Assembly (NCBI GenBank): GCA_902556405.1
Contig: CACDWF010000019.1
Location: 1-36,968, forward strand
Length of the DNA: 36,968 bases
Source of the DNA: an uncultured Alphaproteobacteria bacterium
Lineage (GTDB): Bacteria > Pseudomonadota > Alphaproteobacteria > Rhodobacterales > Rhodobacteraceae
Direction of reading: 5' to 3'
Shown in pieces: positions 25,864-34,946 of this stretch (the first letter of the stretch is position 1; each line of letters opens with the position of its first letter). The notes beneath the pieces were generated by a model that was given only the letters and a program-made list of their open reading frames with translations, had not been told where the DNA came from and did no database searches. A program made the position numbers and the translations under genes.

Positions 25864-27777
25864 ATGGGTAAGGTAATCGGTATAGACTTGGGAACAACAA
25901 ATTCATGTGTCGCAATAATGGAAGGCGCAAATGCTAAGGTTGTTGAAAACTCAGAAGGTGCTAGAACAACACCATCAATTGTAGGATTTACTGATGAAGA
26001 GCGCTTAGTAGGTCAACCAGCCAAGCGACAAGCTGTTACAAACCCATCAGATACTCTCTTTGCAGTTAAGCGACTAATTGGGAGACAGTATAACGACCCA
26101 ATGGTTACAAAGGACAAAAAAATGGTTCCTTACAATATTGTTGAGGGTAGCAATAAGGACGCCTGGGTTGAAGCTAAAGGGGAGAAGTATTCTCCAAGTC
26201 AAATATCAGCTTTTATATTGCAGAAAATGAAGGAAACTGCAGAAAGTCACTTAGGGGATGACGTAACTCAAGCAGTTATCACCGTGCCAGCGTACTTCAA
26301 TGATGCGCAGCGACAAGCTACAAAGGACGCAGGGAAAATTGCTGGGTTAGAAGTGCTCAGAATTATTAACGAGCCGACTGCAGCTGCACTTGCTTATGGT
26401 TTAGAGAAGAAAGGTGGTAAAACCATTGCCGTTTATGATTTGGGGGGAGGTACATTTGATATATCAATTTTAGAGATCGATGACGGCCTTTTTGAGGTAA
26501 AGTCAACAAATGGGGATACATTTCTAGGGGGAGAAGACTTTGATCTCAGAATAGTAGATCACTTGGCGGATGAATTCAAGAAAGAGAATGGTGTTGATTT
26601 AAAAGCCGACAAAATGGCTTTACAGAGGCTAAAGGAGGCCGCTGAAAAGGCAAAAATAGAGCTGTCATCTTCGAGCCAAACTGAAATTAACCAGCCTTTT
26701 ATATCCATGGATCCAAAAACTAGTCAGCCTTTGCATTTAGTAATGAAGCTGACGAGGGCAAAGCTTGAGACCTTAGTTGCAGACCTTATAGCCAGATCAT
26801 TGAAACCGTGTCAGGCTGCCATAACCGACGCAGATGTTAAAAAAGGCGATATAGATGAAGTTGTTCTTGTTGGTGGAATGACTAGAATGCCCAAAGTTAT
26901 TGAGGAAGTAACTAGTTTCTTTGGAAAGGAACCTCACAAAGGTGTTAATCCTGATGAAGTTGTTGCCATGGGTGCCGCGATACAAGCTGGGGTTTTACAA
27001 GGTGATGTAAAAGATGTCGTTCTTCTTGACGTGACGCCTTTGAGTCTAGGAATAGAAACTTTAGGTGGAGTATTTACGAGATTGATAGATCGAAACACAA
27101 CTATTCCAACTAAAAAGAGCCAGGTATTCTCCACTGCTGAAGATAATCAAAGTGCTGTTACCATAAGGGTCTTTCAAGGTGAGCGAGAGATGGCTACAGA
27201 TAATAAAGAACTAGGCAAATTCAATTTAGAGGAAATCCCCCCTGCTCCTAGGGGCATGCCACAGATTGAGGTAACCTTTGATATAGATGCAAATGGTATT
27301 GTTTCCGTCTCTGCTAAAGACAAAGGCACGGGAAAAGAACAAAAAATAACCATACAGGCATCAGGTGGACTTTCGGAAGAAGAAATAGATAAAATGGTTC
27401 AAGACGCGGAAGAAAATGCCGAGTCTGATAAAGCCAAAAAAGATCTTGTCGAGGCTAAAAACCAAGCGGAGAGCCTTATCCATAGCACTGAAAAGTCGAT
27501 TGAGGAGCATGGCGATAAAGTTGACCCATCTACCATTGAAGCGATGGAGCTTTCAATGAAGGCGCTAAAAGAGGTTTTAGACAGTGATGACGCAGAAAAA
27601 ATTAAAGCTAGAAGTCAAGACTTGACCGAAGCTTCAATGAAACTGGGAGAGGCTATCTACAAAGCAGAAGCAGATAAGAACGCTGGGGAATCCGATGCGG
27701 CCGATGATAGTGTTGATAAAGATGACGGTGACATCGTAGATGCGGACTTCGAAGACCTTGATGACCAAAAAAAATAA
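25864..27777 (+). CDS. dnaK: Chaperone protein DnaK (Hsp70)
   Basis: ATP-driven chaperone that binds exposed hydrophobic peptides, helped by DnaJ and GrpE. The nucleotide-binding domain has [16 protein letters not shown] at residues 5-20, [32 protein letters not shown] and [13 protein letters not shown]; the linker [17 protein letters not shown] and the beta-sandwich substrate domain follow, then a helical lid and an acidic tail ending [12 protein letters not shown]. Full length at 637 aa. AAAGG stands upstream of the ATG, and dnaJ begins 37 bases downstream. Confidence 0.98.
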   Translation: MGKVIGIDLGTTNSCVAIMEGANAKVVENSEGARTTPSIVGFTDEERLVGQPAKRQAVTNPSDTLFAVKRLIGRQYNDPMVTKDKKMVPYNIVEGSNKDAWVEAKGEKYSPSQISAFILQKMKETAESHLGDDVTQAVITVPAYFNDAQRQATKDAGKIAGLEVLRIINEPTAAALAYGLEKKGGKTIAVYDLGGGTFDISILEIDDGLFEVKSTNGDTFLGGEDFDLRIVDHLADEFKKENGVDLKADKMALQRLKEAAEKAKIELSSSSQTEINQPFISMDPKTSQPLHLVMKLTRAKLETLVADLIARSLKPCQAAITDADVKKGDIDEVVLVGGMTRMPKVIEEVTSFFGKEPHKGVNPDEVVAMGAAIQAGVLQGDVKDVVLLDVTPLSLGIETLGGVFTRLIDRNTTIPTKKSQVFSTAEDNQSAVTIRVFQGEREMATDNKELGKFNLEEIPPAPRGMPQIEVTFDIDANGIVSVSAKDKGTGKEQKITIQASGGLSEEEIDKMVQDAEENAESDKAKKDLVEAKNQAESLIHSTEKSIEEHGDKVDPSTIEAMELSMKALKEVLDSDDAEKIKARSQDLTEASMKLGEAIYKAEADKNAGESDAADDSVDKDDGDIVDADFEDLDDQKK

Positions 27778-27814
27778 TTGAAAGTTTTTGTTCCTCCTAG
27801 TTATGGAAAGCTAA

Positions 27815-28954
27815 ATGGCAAAAAGAGATTATTATGATACGCTTGGCATCTCAAAAGGTGCATCTGAGGCCGATATAAAAAAGGCATTTAGATCCAAAGC
27901 AAAGGAACTTCATCCAGATAAAAATTCAGGAAGCGCAAAGGCAGAGGAAGAGTTTAAGGCTGTAAACGAAGCGTATGACGTACTTAAAGACCCGAATAAA
28001 AAAGCTGCATATGATCAATATGGTCATTCTGCCTTTGAAAACGGTGGTTTTGGTAATGCTGGCGGTGGTGCAGATTTTTCATCGGCATTTTCGGACGTAT
28101 TTGAAGATCTTTTTGGGGATTTTATGGGAGGTTCCTCTCGTAGAGGTTCTAACTCATCTTCAAAAAGAGGGTCAGATCTAAGATATAACATGACTATATC
28201 TCTAGAGGAAGCTTACAAAGGAAAGTCAACAAACATTACAGTTCCATCTTCTATAAAATGTGAACAATGTAGTGGAACGGGAGGTAAGGATGGAACTCAA
28301 CCATCGTCATGCCCAACATGCAGCGGTATGGGAAAGGTTAGAGCACAACAAGGTTTTTTTACAGTTGAGAGGACTTGTCCAACATGCTCCGGGAAAGGCC
28401 AGATGAACAAAAATCCATGTCGCTTTTGCTCAGGTTCAGGAATAACCCAAAAAAATAAGAATCTTAGTGTAAACATTCCAGCCGGGGTTGAGACTGGTAC
28501 ACGAATTAGATTAACTGGAGAGGGCGAGGCTGGATTGCAAAATGGTCCCGCAGGAGATCTATATATTTTTACCGAAGTTCTTAATCACTCAATATTTCAA
28601 AGAGAGGGGGCTAATCTCTTTTGTCAAATACCAATATCTATGGTGTCGGCCACACTTGGCGGAGATATTGAGGCACCAACTCTTGACGGAGGCAAGACAA
28701 GAGTAAAAGTTCCTGCGGGGATTCAAAGTGGAAAGCAGTTACGATTGCGGGGAAAAGGTATGCCAAATATTAGAGGTGGTTCTTATGGCGATTTATACAT
28801 AGAACTGAATATAGAGACTCCTGTTAATCTCAATGAAAACCAAAAAGACCTACTAAAAGAGTTTGAAAAATCTCTTCAGGAAACCTCTAATAATCCCAAA
28901 TACTCTAACTTTTTTTCAAAAGTGAAGAGTTTTTGGGAGAAAAACAGCAACTAA
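27815..28954 (+). CDS. dnaJ: Chaperone protein DnaJ (class A Hsp40)
   Basis: Co-chaperone that delivers substrates to DnaK and stimulates its ATPase. J-domain at residues 1-70 with HPD at 33-35, a Gly/Phe-rich linker (about 75-120), then four zinc-binding CxxCxGxG repeats: Cys149/152, 166/169, 188/191 and 202/205. The C-terminal substrate-binding domains follow to residue 379. All class A parts are present. GGAAAG precedes the ATG. mutS follows after 72 bases. Confidence 0.97.
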   Translation: MAKRDYYDTLGISKGASEADIKKAFRSKAKELHPDKNSGSAKAEEEFKAVNEAYDVLKDPNKKAAYDQYGHSAFENGGFGNAGGGADFSSAFSDVFEDLFGDFMGGSSRRGSNSSSKRGSDLRYNMTISLEEAYKGKSTNITVPSSIKCEQCSGTGGKDGTQPSSCPTCSGMGKVRAQQGFFTVERTCPTCSGKGQMNKNPCRFCSGSGITQKNKNLSVNIPAGVETGTRIRLTGEGEAGLQNGPAGDLYIFTEVLNHSIFQREGANLFCQIPISMVSATLGGDIEAPTLDGGKTRVKVPAGIQSGKQLRLRGKGMPNIRGGSYGDLYIELNIETPVNLNENQKDLLKEFEKSLQETSNNPKYSNFFSKVKSFWEKNSN

Positions 28955-29026
28955 ATCATTGCTTACTTATTCCAAATTGTACAGTATTGAAGCATAGAGA
29001 AAACCTTAATCACGAGACCCATTGCG

Positions 29027-31591
29027 GTGCAAACAACCCCTGTAATCCAGCAATACTTAAATATTAAGGCTAGTCACCAAGACTCGCTTCTGTTCTTTAG
29101 AATGGGCGATTTTTATGAGCTTTTTTTTTCTGATGCAGAAATAGCATCAGATGCCTTAAACATCATACTCACAAAAAGAGGACAACATAAGGGAAAGGAC
29201 ATACCTATGTGCGGTGTTCCTTTTCATTCCGCAGAGGGCTACATAAAAACACTTCTAGATCAAAATATAAAAGTTGCTATATGTGAACAGCTTGAAACGC
29301 CAAAAGAAGCAAAAAAAAGAGGCTATAAAGAAATTGTAAAAAGAGATGTGGTTAGAATAATCACTCCAGGCACAAAATTAGAAGAATCTTTTCTAGTACA
29401 AAAAGAAAATAATATTTTAATGGCCTTATTTTTTTTTGATAATGTTTGGACTTCTTGCTGGATAGATATTTCAACTGGTTTATTCAAATCAGCAATAACC
29501 GATGAGCAAGGATTATTATCATTGATTGATCAAATATCGCCAAATGAGACTATTTCATATAAAAATAAAAAAGAATTATCCATATTGAGATCAAATTCAC
29601 TTCTTGAAATAACCTGGCTAGAAAGTAAAAAAAGTTTTTCTAGAAACATTTCAATTGATTACTTATCTTCTTTTTTCGATCCAGATCGTCTTCAAAAACT
29701 TAATACCAGCTTGTTAGGGTCTATTTCTCTCATCGTCGAATATCTTCAGAAGAATAAAAACCTGTTTCTAGAACATTATGATATTCCGGAGCAGGTTGAG
29801 TTATCAAATATTATGACTATCGATCCTTCCACGCGAAAGAATCTTGAAATTAATACTTCGTTGGATGGTGAAAAAAATCTATCTCTCTTGGGTGTAGTTG
29901 ATAAGACCTGCACTCTTCTTGGATCGAGACTACTAAAAAGGCGATTAAATGGGCCATCCACAAAACAAGATCAGATTTTAAAATGGCAAAGTAAGACTGC
30001 TGAGTTCTATGATAATCATCAAGTCACTGAGGGAGTTAGGGATTTATTGAATAAATTTCCTGATACAGAAAGATCCTTATCCCGGTTAATAAGACTTGGT
30101 CCAAATCCTAGAGACCTTTTATCTTTGAAAACAGGCATGAGACTATTTTTTATGTTGAAAGAAAAGATAACGCTTTTTGAGCATAACAGCATTGGTCTAG
30201 GAAAGTTGCTTGAAGATAATCTTAAGAACATGCTTAAAGAGCTTAACTTAGCCCTTGAGGAAGAGCCACCCCTTACAATGAAAGAAGGTGGTTTCATTAA
30301 ACAAAACTTCAGTGATGAATTGCATAAGATGAAGTTGATTGAAAGAAAGGCTAACTCTGATCTTTTGGAATTGCAAACAAAATACTCCAAAAAAACTGGG
30401 ATAAAATCATTAAAGCTAAAATATAACAATGTTCTAGGTTACTTTTTTGAAACACCAATTTCCTACAAGAATAAATTACTGGAATATAATGAATTTTTTC
30501 ACAGACAAACAACAGCCAACACCATTCGAATTAAAAGTGTAGCCCTTGATCATATAGAAAAATCTGCGCTCTGTGCCAGAAATTCTGCTTTGGAGTTAGA
30601 GAAAAAAATATTGGGGGAATTACATCAAAAGGTATTAGAAATAAGTAAGGATATTATTAGTTTATCTAGGAAAATTGCTTCTTTAGACGTCTGCTCAACA
30701 CTCGGATATATAGCTAAAATAAATAATTGGTGCTGTCCTTTAGTAGATAACAGCAAAGATTTCATCGTCAAGGGTGGACGCCATTCTGTGGTTGAAAAAA
30801 CACTTTTTAAGAAAAGCCTCAATGCCTTCGTTCCAAATGATTGTTCATTAAGTGCCAATGAACATTTGTGGTTGATAACTGGGCCTAATATGGCAGGCAA
30901 GTCAACATTTCTGAGACAAAATGCACATATTATTATTTTAGCACAAATTGGATCCTATGTTCCCGCAAACGAAGCGAAGATTGGGATTGCTAACAAGCTA
31001 TTTAGCAGAATAGGAGCATCAGATAATATTTCTAAAGGTCAATCTACATTTATGGTGGAAATGCTAGAAACAAGCAATATCATCAAAAATGCTGATGAAA
31101 GATCTTTTATTATTTTAGATGAAATAGGAAGAGGTACATCTACCTTTGATGGTTTAGCTATTGCGTGGGCTATTATTGAAAGAGTTTTGCGAAATAATAA
31201 ATCCAGAACCCTGTTTGCGACACATTATCACGAGCTTACAGAAATAGAAAAAAACAACTCCAAAGTTAAAAACGTTTCCTGTGAGATTAAAGAATGGAAT
31301 GATGAGATAATTTACTCTTACAAAGTAATAAAAGGTAAGTCGAAAGGCTCCTTAGGGATAAAAGTTGCAGAGTTAGCCGGTTTTCCAAACGATGTCATTG
31401 TAGAAGCTAATGCTCTACTCGGAAAGCTACAAAATAAAGGAGCAAATCAAAATAATGCTGTTTTGAAGAAAGAAGATTTTCAAATGGAAAGACTTTTTAG
31501 AGTCAAGGATGAAATAGATAACATCGATTTGGACAATATAACGCCCTTAGAGGCGCTCAATATTCTACATAGGTTGAAAAGTTATAATTAG
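29027..31591 (+). CDS. mutS: DNA mismatch repair protein MutS
   Basis: Recognises mispairs and small loops and starts repair with MutL. The mismatch-binding Phe-x-Glu is in FRMGDFYELFFSDA near residue 30. The ATPase domain has GPNMAGKSTFLRQ (about 618-630), the DEIGRGTSTFDGLAIAWA Walker B/dimer segment and the FATHYHELTE switch. Length (854 aa) is standard. The start is GTG at 29027 with no clear Shine-Dalgarno; no ATG is available before the mismatch-binding motif. It may be read through from dnaKJ, since no terminator is visible between. It ends three bases from the grpE stop. Confidence 0.96.
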   Translation: MQTTPVIQQYLNIKASHQDSLLFFRMGDFYELFFSDAEIASDALNIILTKRGQHKGKDIPMCGVPFHSAEGYIKTLLDQNIKVAICEQLETPKEAKKRGYKEIVKRDVVRIITPGTKLEESFLVQKENNILMALFFFDNVWTSCWIDISTGLFKSAITDEQGLLSLIDQISPNETISYKNKKELSILRSNSLLEITWLESKKSFSRNISIDYLSSFFDPDRLQKLNTSLLGSISLIVEYLQKNKNLFLEHYDIPEQVELSNIMTIDPSTRKNLEINTSLDGEKNLSLLGVVDKTCTLLGSRLLKRRLNGPSTKQDQILKWQSKTAEFYDNHQVTEGVRDLLNKFPDTERSLSRLIRLGPNPRDLLSLKTGMRLFFMLKEKITLFEHNSIGLGKLLEDNLKNMLKELNLALEEEPPLTMKEGGFIKQNFSDELHKMKLIERKANSDLLELQTKYSKKTGIKSLKLKYNNVLGYFFETPISYKNKLLEYNEFFHRQTTANTIRIKSVALDHIEKSALCARNSALELEKKILGELHQKVLEISKDIISLSRKIASLDVCSTLGYIAKINNWCCPLVDNSKDFIVKGGRHSVVEKTLFKKSLNAFVPNDCSLSANEHLWLITGPNMAGKSTFLRQNAHIIILAQIGSYVPANEAKIGIANKLFSRIGASDNISKGQSTFMVEMLETSNIIKNADERSFIILDEIGRGTSTFDGLAIAWAIIERVLRNNKSRTLFATHYHELTEIEKNNSKVKNVSCEIKEWNDEIIYSYKVIKGKSKGSLGIKVAELAGFPNDVIVEANALLGKLQNKGANQNNAVLKKEDFQMERLFRVKDEIDNIDLDNITPLEALNILHRLKSYN

Positions 31592-31594
31592 GTA

Positions 31595-32224
31595 TTAGGT
31601 CTCCTGACTCTCATCTTTTTTATTTTGAATAACTCCTGAGGACACACCCACCTGTGCAGCTCTTAATAACCTTTCTCCTATTGTAAAACCATTTGCCATT
31701 ACTTGAATAATATTTCCTTTTTCAATATCTGGGTGGGGGCCCTCAAACATTGCTTGATGAAATTTAGGATCGAATTTTTCACCCTCTTCAGGAGCTAATT
31801 CATTAATTTCATGGTTTGAGAAAGTGTTCAGCAGTTCTTTTTTTGTAAGCTCTATTCCCTCTAAAAAAGCATTTTGCTTTTCCATCATTTCATGATCAAC
31901 GCTTTCCAAGGCTCTATTAAGATTATCCAGAACAGATAATATATCCCTAGCTAGCTTCGTACCACCATATATCTCTGCATCTTTTTTTTCCTTGAAAAAT
32001 TTTTTTCTTATGTTTTCTGTTTCAGCAAGAGCTCTCATCATTTTGTCAGAAAGATTTTTGTTTTCCTCTTTAAGCTCTTCTAGTGTTTTTTCTTCTCCAT
32101 CAATTTCCAAATTTGAGTCTTCTGCTTCTTTTTCTTCATTATCAGTAAAAGTTTCTATCTCTTCCTTATTATTCTGCTTCTCTCCGTTATCCTCTGGATT
32201 CATCCCTATATCCTCTTTATCCAT
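31595..32224 (-). CDS. grpE: Nucleotide exchange factor GrpE
   Basis: Dimeric ADP-release factor for DnaK. An acidic, low-complexity N-terminus (about residues 1-45) leads to a long coiled coil (TLEELKEENKNLSDKMMRALAETENIRKK) and the C-terminal beta domain with FDPKFHQAM and GFTIGERLLRAAQVGVSSG. The start is ATG at 32224 with GGAGG eight bases upstream, a strong site. It is 209 aa. In most alphaproteobacteria hrcA precedes grpE next to rph; here that gene is missing. Confidence 0.95.
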   Translation of the reverse strand: MDKEDIGMNPEDNGEKQNNKEEIETFTDNEEKEAEDSNLEIDGEEKTLEELKEENKNLSDKMMRALAETENIRKKFFKEKKDAEIYGGTKLARDILSVLDNLNRALESVDHEMMEKQNAFLEGIELTKKELLNTFSNHEINELAPEEGEKFDPKFHQAMFEGPHPDIEKGNIIQVMANGFTIGERLLRAAQVGVSSGVIQNKKDESQET

Positions 32225-32489
32225 TTTAACGACCTCCCCATTCTACCTAGTATTTTCGTCTACGGTCTGCGTATAAAAGGCAGCACTATTATTTCGATCT
32301 TTAATCTTTCATTCATGGTAATAAATAAAATATGCACTCTTGTATATAAGATATATGTGTGAATTAAAAGAAATTAAAGGCATTTAAATATAAAAAATTG
32401 AGGCTTATTTTTACAATTTAAATTAAAACTTGCTTTATTTAAGTGAATAATTCTTTATGTATACATAAATAAACAGCACTAGTAAAGAA
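32225..32489. other. 265-bp non-coding spacer between grpE and rph, the longest gap in the window
   Basis: This divergent spacer must hold the promoters of both grpE and rph. It is AT-rich and contains no credible gene: the only small plus-strand frame, starting at 32315, encodes about 15 residues and has no ribosome site. I see no full CIRCE, no clear RpoH-type promoter facing grpE and no recognisable hrcA remnant. A 16-bp palindrome at 32454-32469 is the one notable structure. Confidence 0.6.
32454..32469. promoter_or_regulatory. 16-bp perfect palindrome upstream of rph
   Basis: TTTATGTATACATAAA is a perfect palindrome ending 20 bases before the rph ATG. The position overlaps where a -10 region or an operator would be expected. 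Function is not known. Confidence 0.35.
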
Positions 32490-33197
32490 ATGGACACGTT
32501 AAGCGAAGAGATGAGGGATGTCTCGATATCTTTTGATTTATTAACAAACATAGAAAACTCTTGTCTTATAAAATTTGGCAATACGATCGTCATTTGTAAA
32601 GCTACTATCGAAGAAACTGTTCCTCCTTTCTTAAGGAAAAGCGGTATGGGGTGGGTTACAGCAGAGTACGGAATGCTACCAGGTTCTACAAATGAAAGGA
32701 TGAAAAGGGAAGCTAAACAGACAGGCCAAAGTGGTCGAACACAAGAGATTCAAAGATTGATTGGAAGAAGTTTGAGAGTTGCTGTTGACAGAGTTGCCCT
32801 AGGAGAGAGACAAATAATAATCGATTGCGATGTTATCCAGGCTGACGGCGGCACTAGATGCGCTTCTATTTGTGGGGGATGGGTCGCTCTAAAACTTGCA
32901 ACCAAAACGCTGTTAAAAAATGGGCAGATAAAGTTTGATCCGATTATCCGGCACGTAGCAGCTATATCATGTGGAATTGTCGATGGGGAGAAAAGAATGG
33001 ACCTCAACTATCAAGAAGATAGTGCAGCTGAGACAGATGCCAATTTTGTTATGGACGATAAGGGAGAATTAATTGAAATTCAATGCTCGGCTGAAAAAAA
33101 ACCGTTTTCAAAAGAAGAATTCGATATAATGTTTTCAATGGCTTCAAAAGGGATAAAAAAAATTGTCGAAATACAGAAGTCAGCTTTAAATGAATAG
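32490..33197 (+). CDS. rph: Ribonuclease PH
   Basis: Phosphorolytic 3'-5' exoribonuclease that trims tRNA 3' ends, working as a hexamer. Core motifs are intact: GWVTAEYGMLPGSTNERM, SGRTQEIQRLIGRSLR, IDCDVIQADGGTRCASICGG, GIVDGEKRMDLNYQEDSAAETDANFVM. The N-terminus is odd: it reads MDTLSEEMRDVSI where family members have an RPxGR segment, and a TAA at 32466-32468 closes the frame upstream. It is 235 aa. The 3' end overlaps rdgB by eight bases. Confidence 0.93.
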   Translation: MDTLSEEMRDVSISFDLLTNIENSCLIKFGNTIVICKATIEETVPPFLRKSGMGWVTAEYGMLPGSTNERMKREAKQTGQSGRTQEIQRLIGRSLRVAVDRVALGERQIIIDCDVIQADGGTRCASICGGWVALKLATKTLLKNGQIKFDPIIRHVAAISCGIVDGEKRMDLNYQEDSAAETDANFVMDDKGELIEIQCSAEKKPFSKEEFDIMFSMASKGIKKIVEIQKSALNE

Positions 33198-33801
33198 AAA
33201 ATTTCAAGAACAGGATTTAGTGTTAGCGACCCACAATACTGGAAAGATTGAAGAGTTTAAGCATTTGTTTGGCGAAGTTAACTTCAATATTACGGATATA
33301 GGTCAATATTATTGGCAACCACCCGAAGAAACTGGAAAATCGTTTTGGGAAAATTCCTTAATAAAGGCGAGAGAAGCTACAAAGTTGACTGGCCTGGTGA
33401 GCTTAGCAGATGACAGTGGGCTTTGTGTTGACCGGTTAAAGGGCGCACCAGGGATTTATTCAGCGGATTGGGCAGTTAAGAGTAACGGCTCGAGGGATTT
33501 TAAGTTTGCAATCGAAAAGCTCGTAAGGGAAATTGAAAAAACTAATTTTGAAAATCCTTGCACCGCTCATTTTATTTGCTCCTTAATTTTGTATTGGCCA
33601 GATAATCATTTCGAGAAGTTTGAAGGGAAAATATTTGGTGAGATAGTTTGGCCAGGTAGAGGTGAAAAAGGTCATGGCTATGATCCGGTTTTTCTACCAA
33701 ATGGATACAAAGAAACCTTTGGGCAGATGGATAGGTGGAAGAAAAATAAGATAAGTCATAGGGGCTTAGCTATGGATAATCTACTTAAAGCTTGCTTTTG
33801 A
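33190..33801 (+). CDS. rdgB: XTP/dITP pyrophosphatase (Ham1/RdgB)
   Basis: Removes non-canonical purine nucleotides (ITP, dITP, XTP) from the pool by cutting them to monophosphates. Motifs: LATHNTGKIEEFKHLF at the N-terminus, SLADDSGLCVDRLKGAPGIYSADWA, GYDPVFLPNGYKETFGQM and SHRGLAMDNL. Length (203 aa) is typical. It starts inside the last codons of rph and ends one base before hemW, so the three are one operon, a conserved alphaproteobacterial order. Confidence 0.95.
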   Translation: MNRKFQEQDLVLATHNTGKIEEFKHLFGEVNFNITDIGQYYWQPPEETGKSFWENSLIKAREATKLTGLVSLADDSGLCVDRLKGAPGIYSADWAVKSNGSRDFKFAIEKLVREIEKTNFENPCTAHFICSLILYWPDNHFEKFEGKIFGEIVWPGRGEKGHGYDPVFLPNGYKETFGQMDRWKKNKISHRGLAMDNLLKACF

Positions 33802-33802
33802 C

Positions 33803-34942
33803 ATGGAAAGGTCTTCGCTAGCCTTGTACATACATTGGCCATTTTGTATGATAAAATGTCCATATTGCGATTTTAATTCATACAAAAGGGAAAGTCCTAG
33901 TCAATCTCATTGGTTAAAGGCCTATTTGAAAGCATTAGAATTTTGGTCATCAAGACTGGATAAAAGAGAAGTTAATTCTATCTTTTTCGGTGGAGGGACG
34001 CCAAGTCTTCTCGAACCTGATTTTGTGGATATGGTATTACAGAAAACCGATAGCCTATGGAGTATTAATAGTGATTGTGAGATTACAATCGAAGCCAATC
34101 CAAACAGTGTGTCTGCTAGTAAGTTTAAATTATTTCGAGACATCGGTATAAATAGAGTGTCGGTAGGAGTACAAGCTCTCAATAATAAAGATCTTAGTAA
34201 TTTAGGCCGTGATCATAATAAATATCAAGCTATTGAAGCTATAGAGATAATTAAAAATTGGTTCAAAAATTATAATCTCGATTTTATATATGGCAGGCAG
34301 CATCAAAGTACCAGCGAATGGAAGGACGAACTTTCGCAAATAATATCCCTAGAAGCACCACACCTTTCTCTGTATCAACTTACAATAGAAGAAAACACTA
34401 ATTTCCATAAGCTTTTCAAGAGAGGCTTGTTAAGGGGTTTACCAACACAAAAGATCGTATCTGATATGTTTGATATCACGAAACAACTTTGTGAAGATGT
34501 TGGGTATAAGCAATACGAAACATCTAATTATGCCAAGAAGGGATATAAGTGTAAGCATAATCTTTCATACTGGAAGTATGGAGATTATATTGGGATAGGA
34601 CCAGGTGCGCATGGAAGGGTTAATATATCAGGAGAAAGGTATGCTATAGAAGAGGAGAGAAACCCTGATAATTGGTTTAAAAAAGCAGTTTCCCTAAACC
34701 CAAATACGCCAAAGATAACCCCAATAGACAAAAGGGTTGCGTTTGAGGAAAAATTAATCATGAACCTTAGAATCGCGCAGAACATACCTATCTCCATCTT
34801 TGACTATGAAAAACTTTATCCAGTAGTAAGGGATTTAGAAGAGAACAATTTAATAGAAATTAAAAATGAAAATATTATCGTGAAAAAAAAAGGTTCAAAA
34901 ATGTTGGATTACGTTACACGATCATTAATAGACTGCTATTAA
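33803..34942 (+). CDS. hemW: Radical SAM heme chaperone HemW (HemN-like)
   Basis: Radical-SAM protein related to oxygen-independent coproporphyrinogen oxidase but now understood in several bacteria to bind and deliver heme. The cluster ligands are Cys15, Cys19 and Cys22 (HWPFCMIKCPYCDF), lacking the fourth Cys that marks true HemN. SIFFGGGTPSLL, RVSVGVQALNNKDLSNLGR and CKHNLSYWKYGDYIGIGPGAHG are family segments. It is 379 aa. Its stop lies in a 7-bp inverted repeat and is four bases from the convergent parB stop. Confidence 0.92.
   Translation: MERSSLALYIHWPFCMIKCPYCDFNSYKRESPSQSHWLKAYLKALEFWSSRLDKREVNSIFFGGGTPSLLEPDFVDMVLQKTDSLWSINSDCEITIEANPNSVSASKFKLFRDIGINRVSVGVQALNNKDLSNLGRDHNKYQAIEAIEIIKNWFKNYNLDFIYGRQHQSTSEWKDELSQIISLEAPHLSLYQLTIEENTNFHKLFKRGLLRGLPTQKIVSDMFDITKQLCEDVGYKQYETSNYAKKGYKCKHNLSYWKYGDYIGIGPGAHGRVNISGERYAIEEERNPDNWFKKAVSLNPNTPKITPIDKRVAFEEKLIMNLRIAQNIPISIFDYEKLYPVVRDLEENNLIEIKNENIIVKKKGSKMLDYVTRSLIDCY
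34925..34942. repeat. 7-bp inverted repeat spanning the hemW stop codon
   Basis: TTAATAG (34925-34931) and CTATTAA (34936-34942) pair perfectly around the loop ACTG. It lies at the convergent hemW/parB junction. Neither strand has a T-tract after the stem, so it is a poor intrinsic terminator, although it may help end or protect the transcripts. Confidence 0.3.
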
Positions 34943-34946
34943 AAAT

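Noticed and set aside
32334-32339. CIRCE-like half site GCACTC in the grpE-rph spacer
   Set aside because: The matching half at nine bases is absent on either side, so it is not a CIRCE element.
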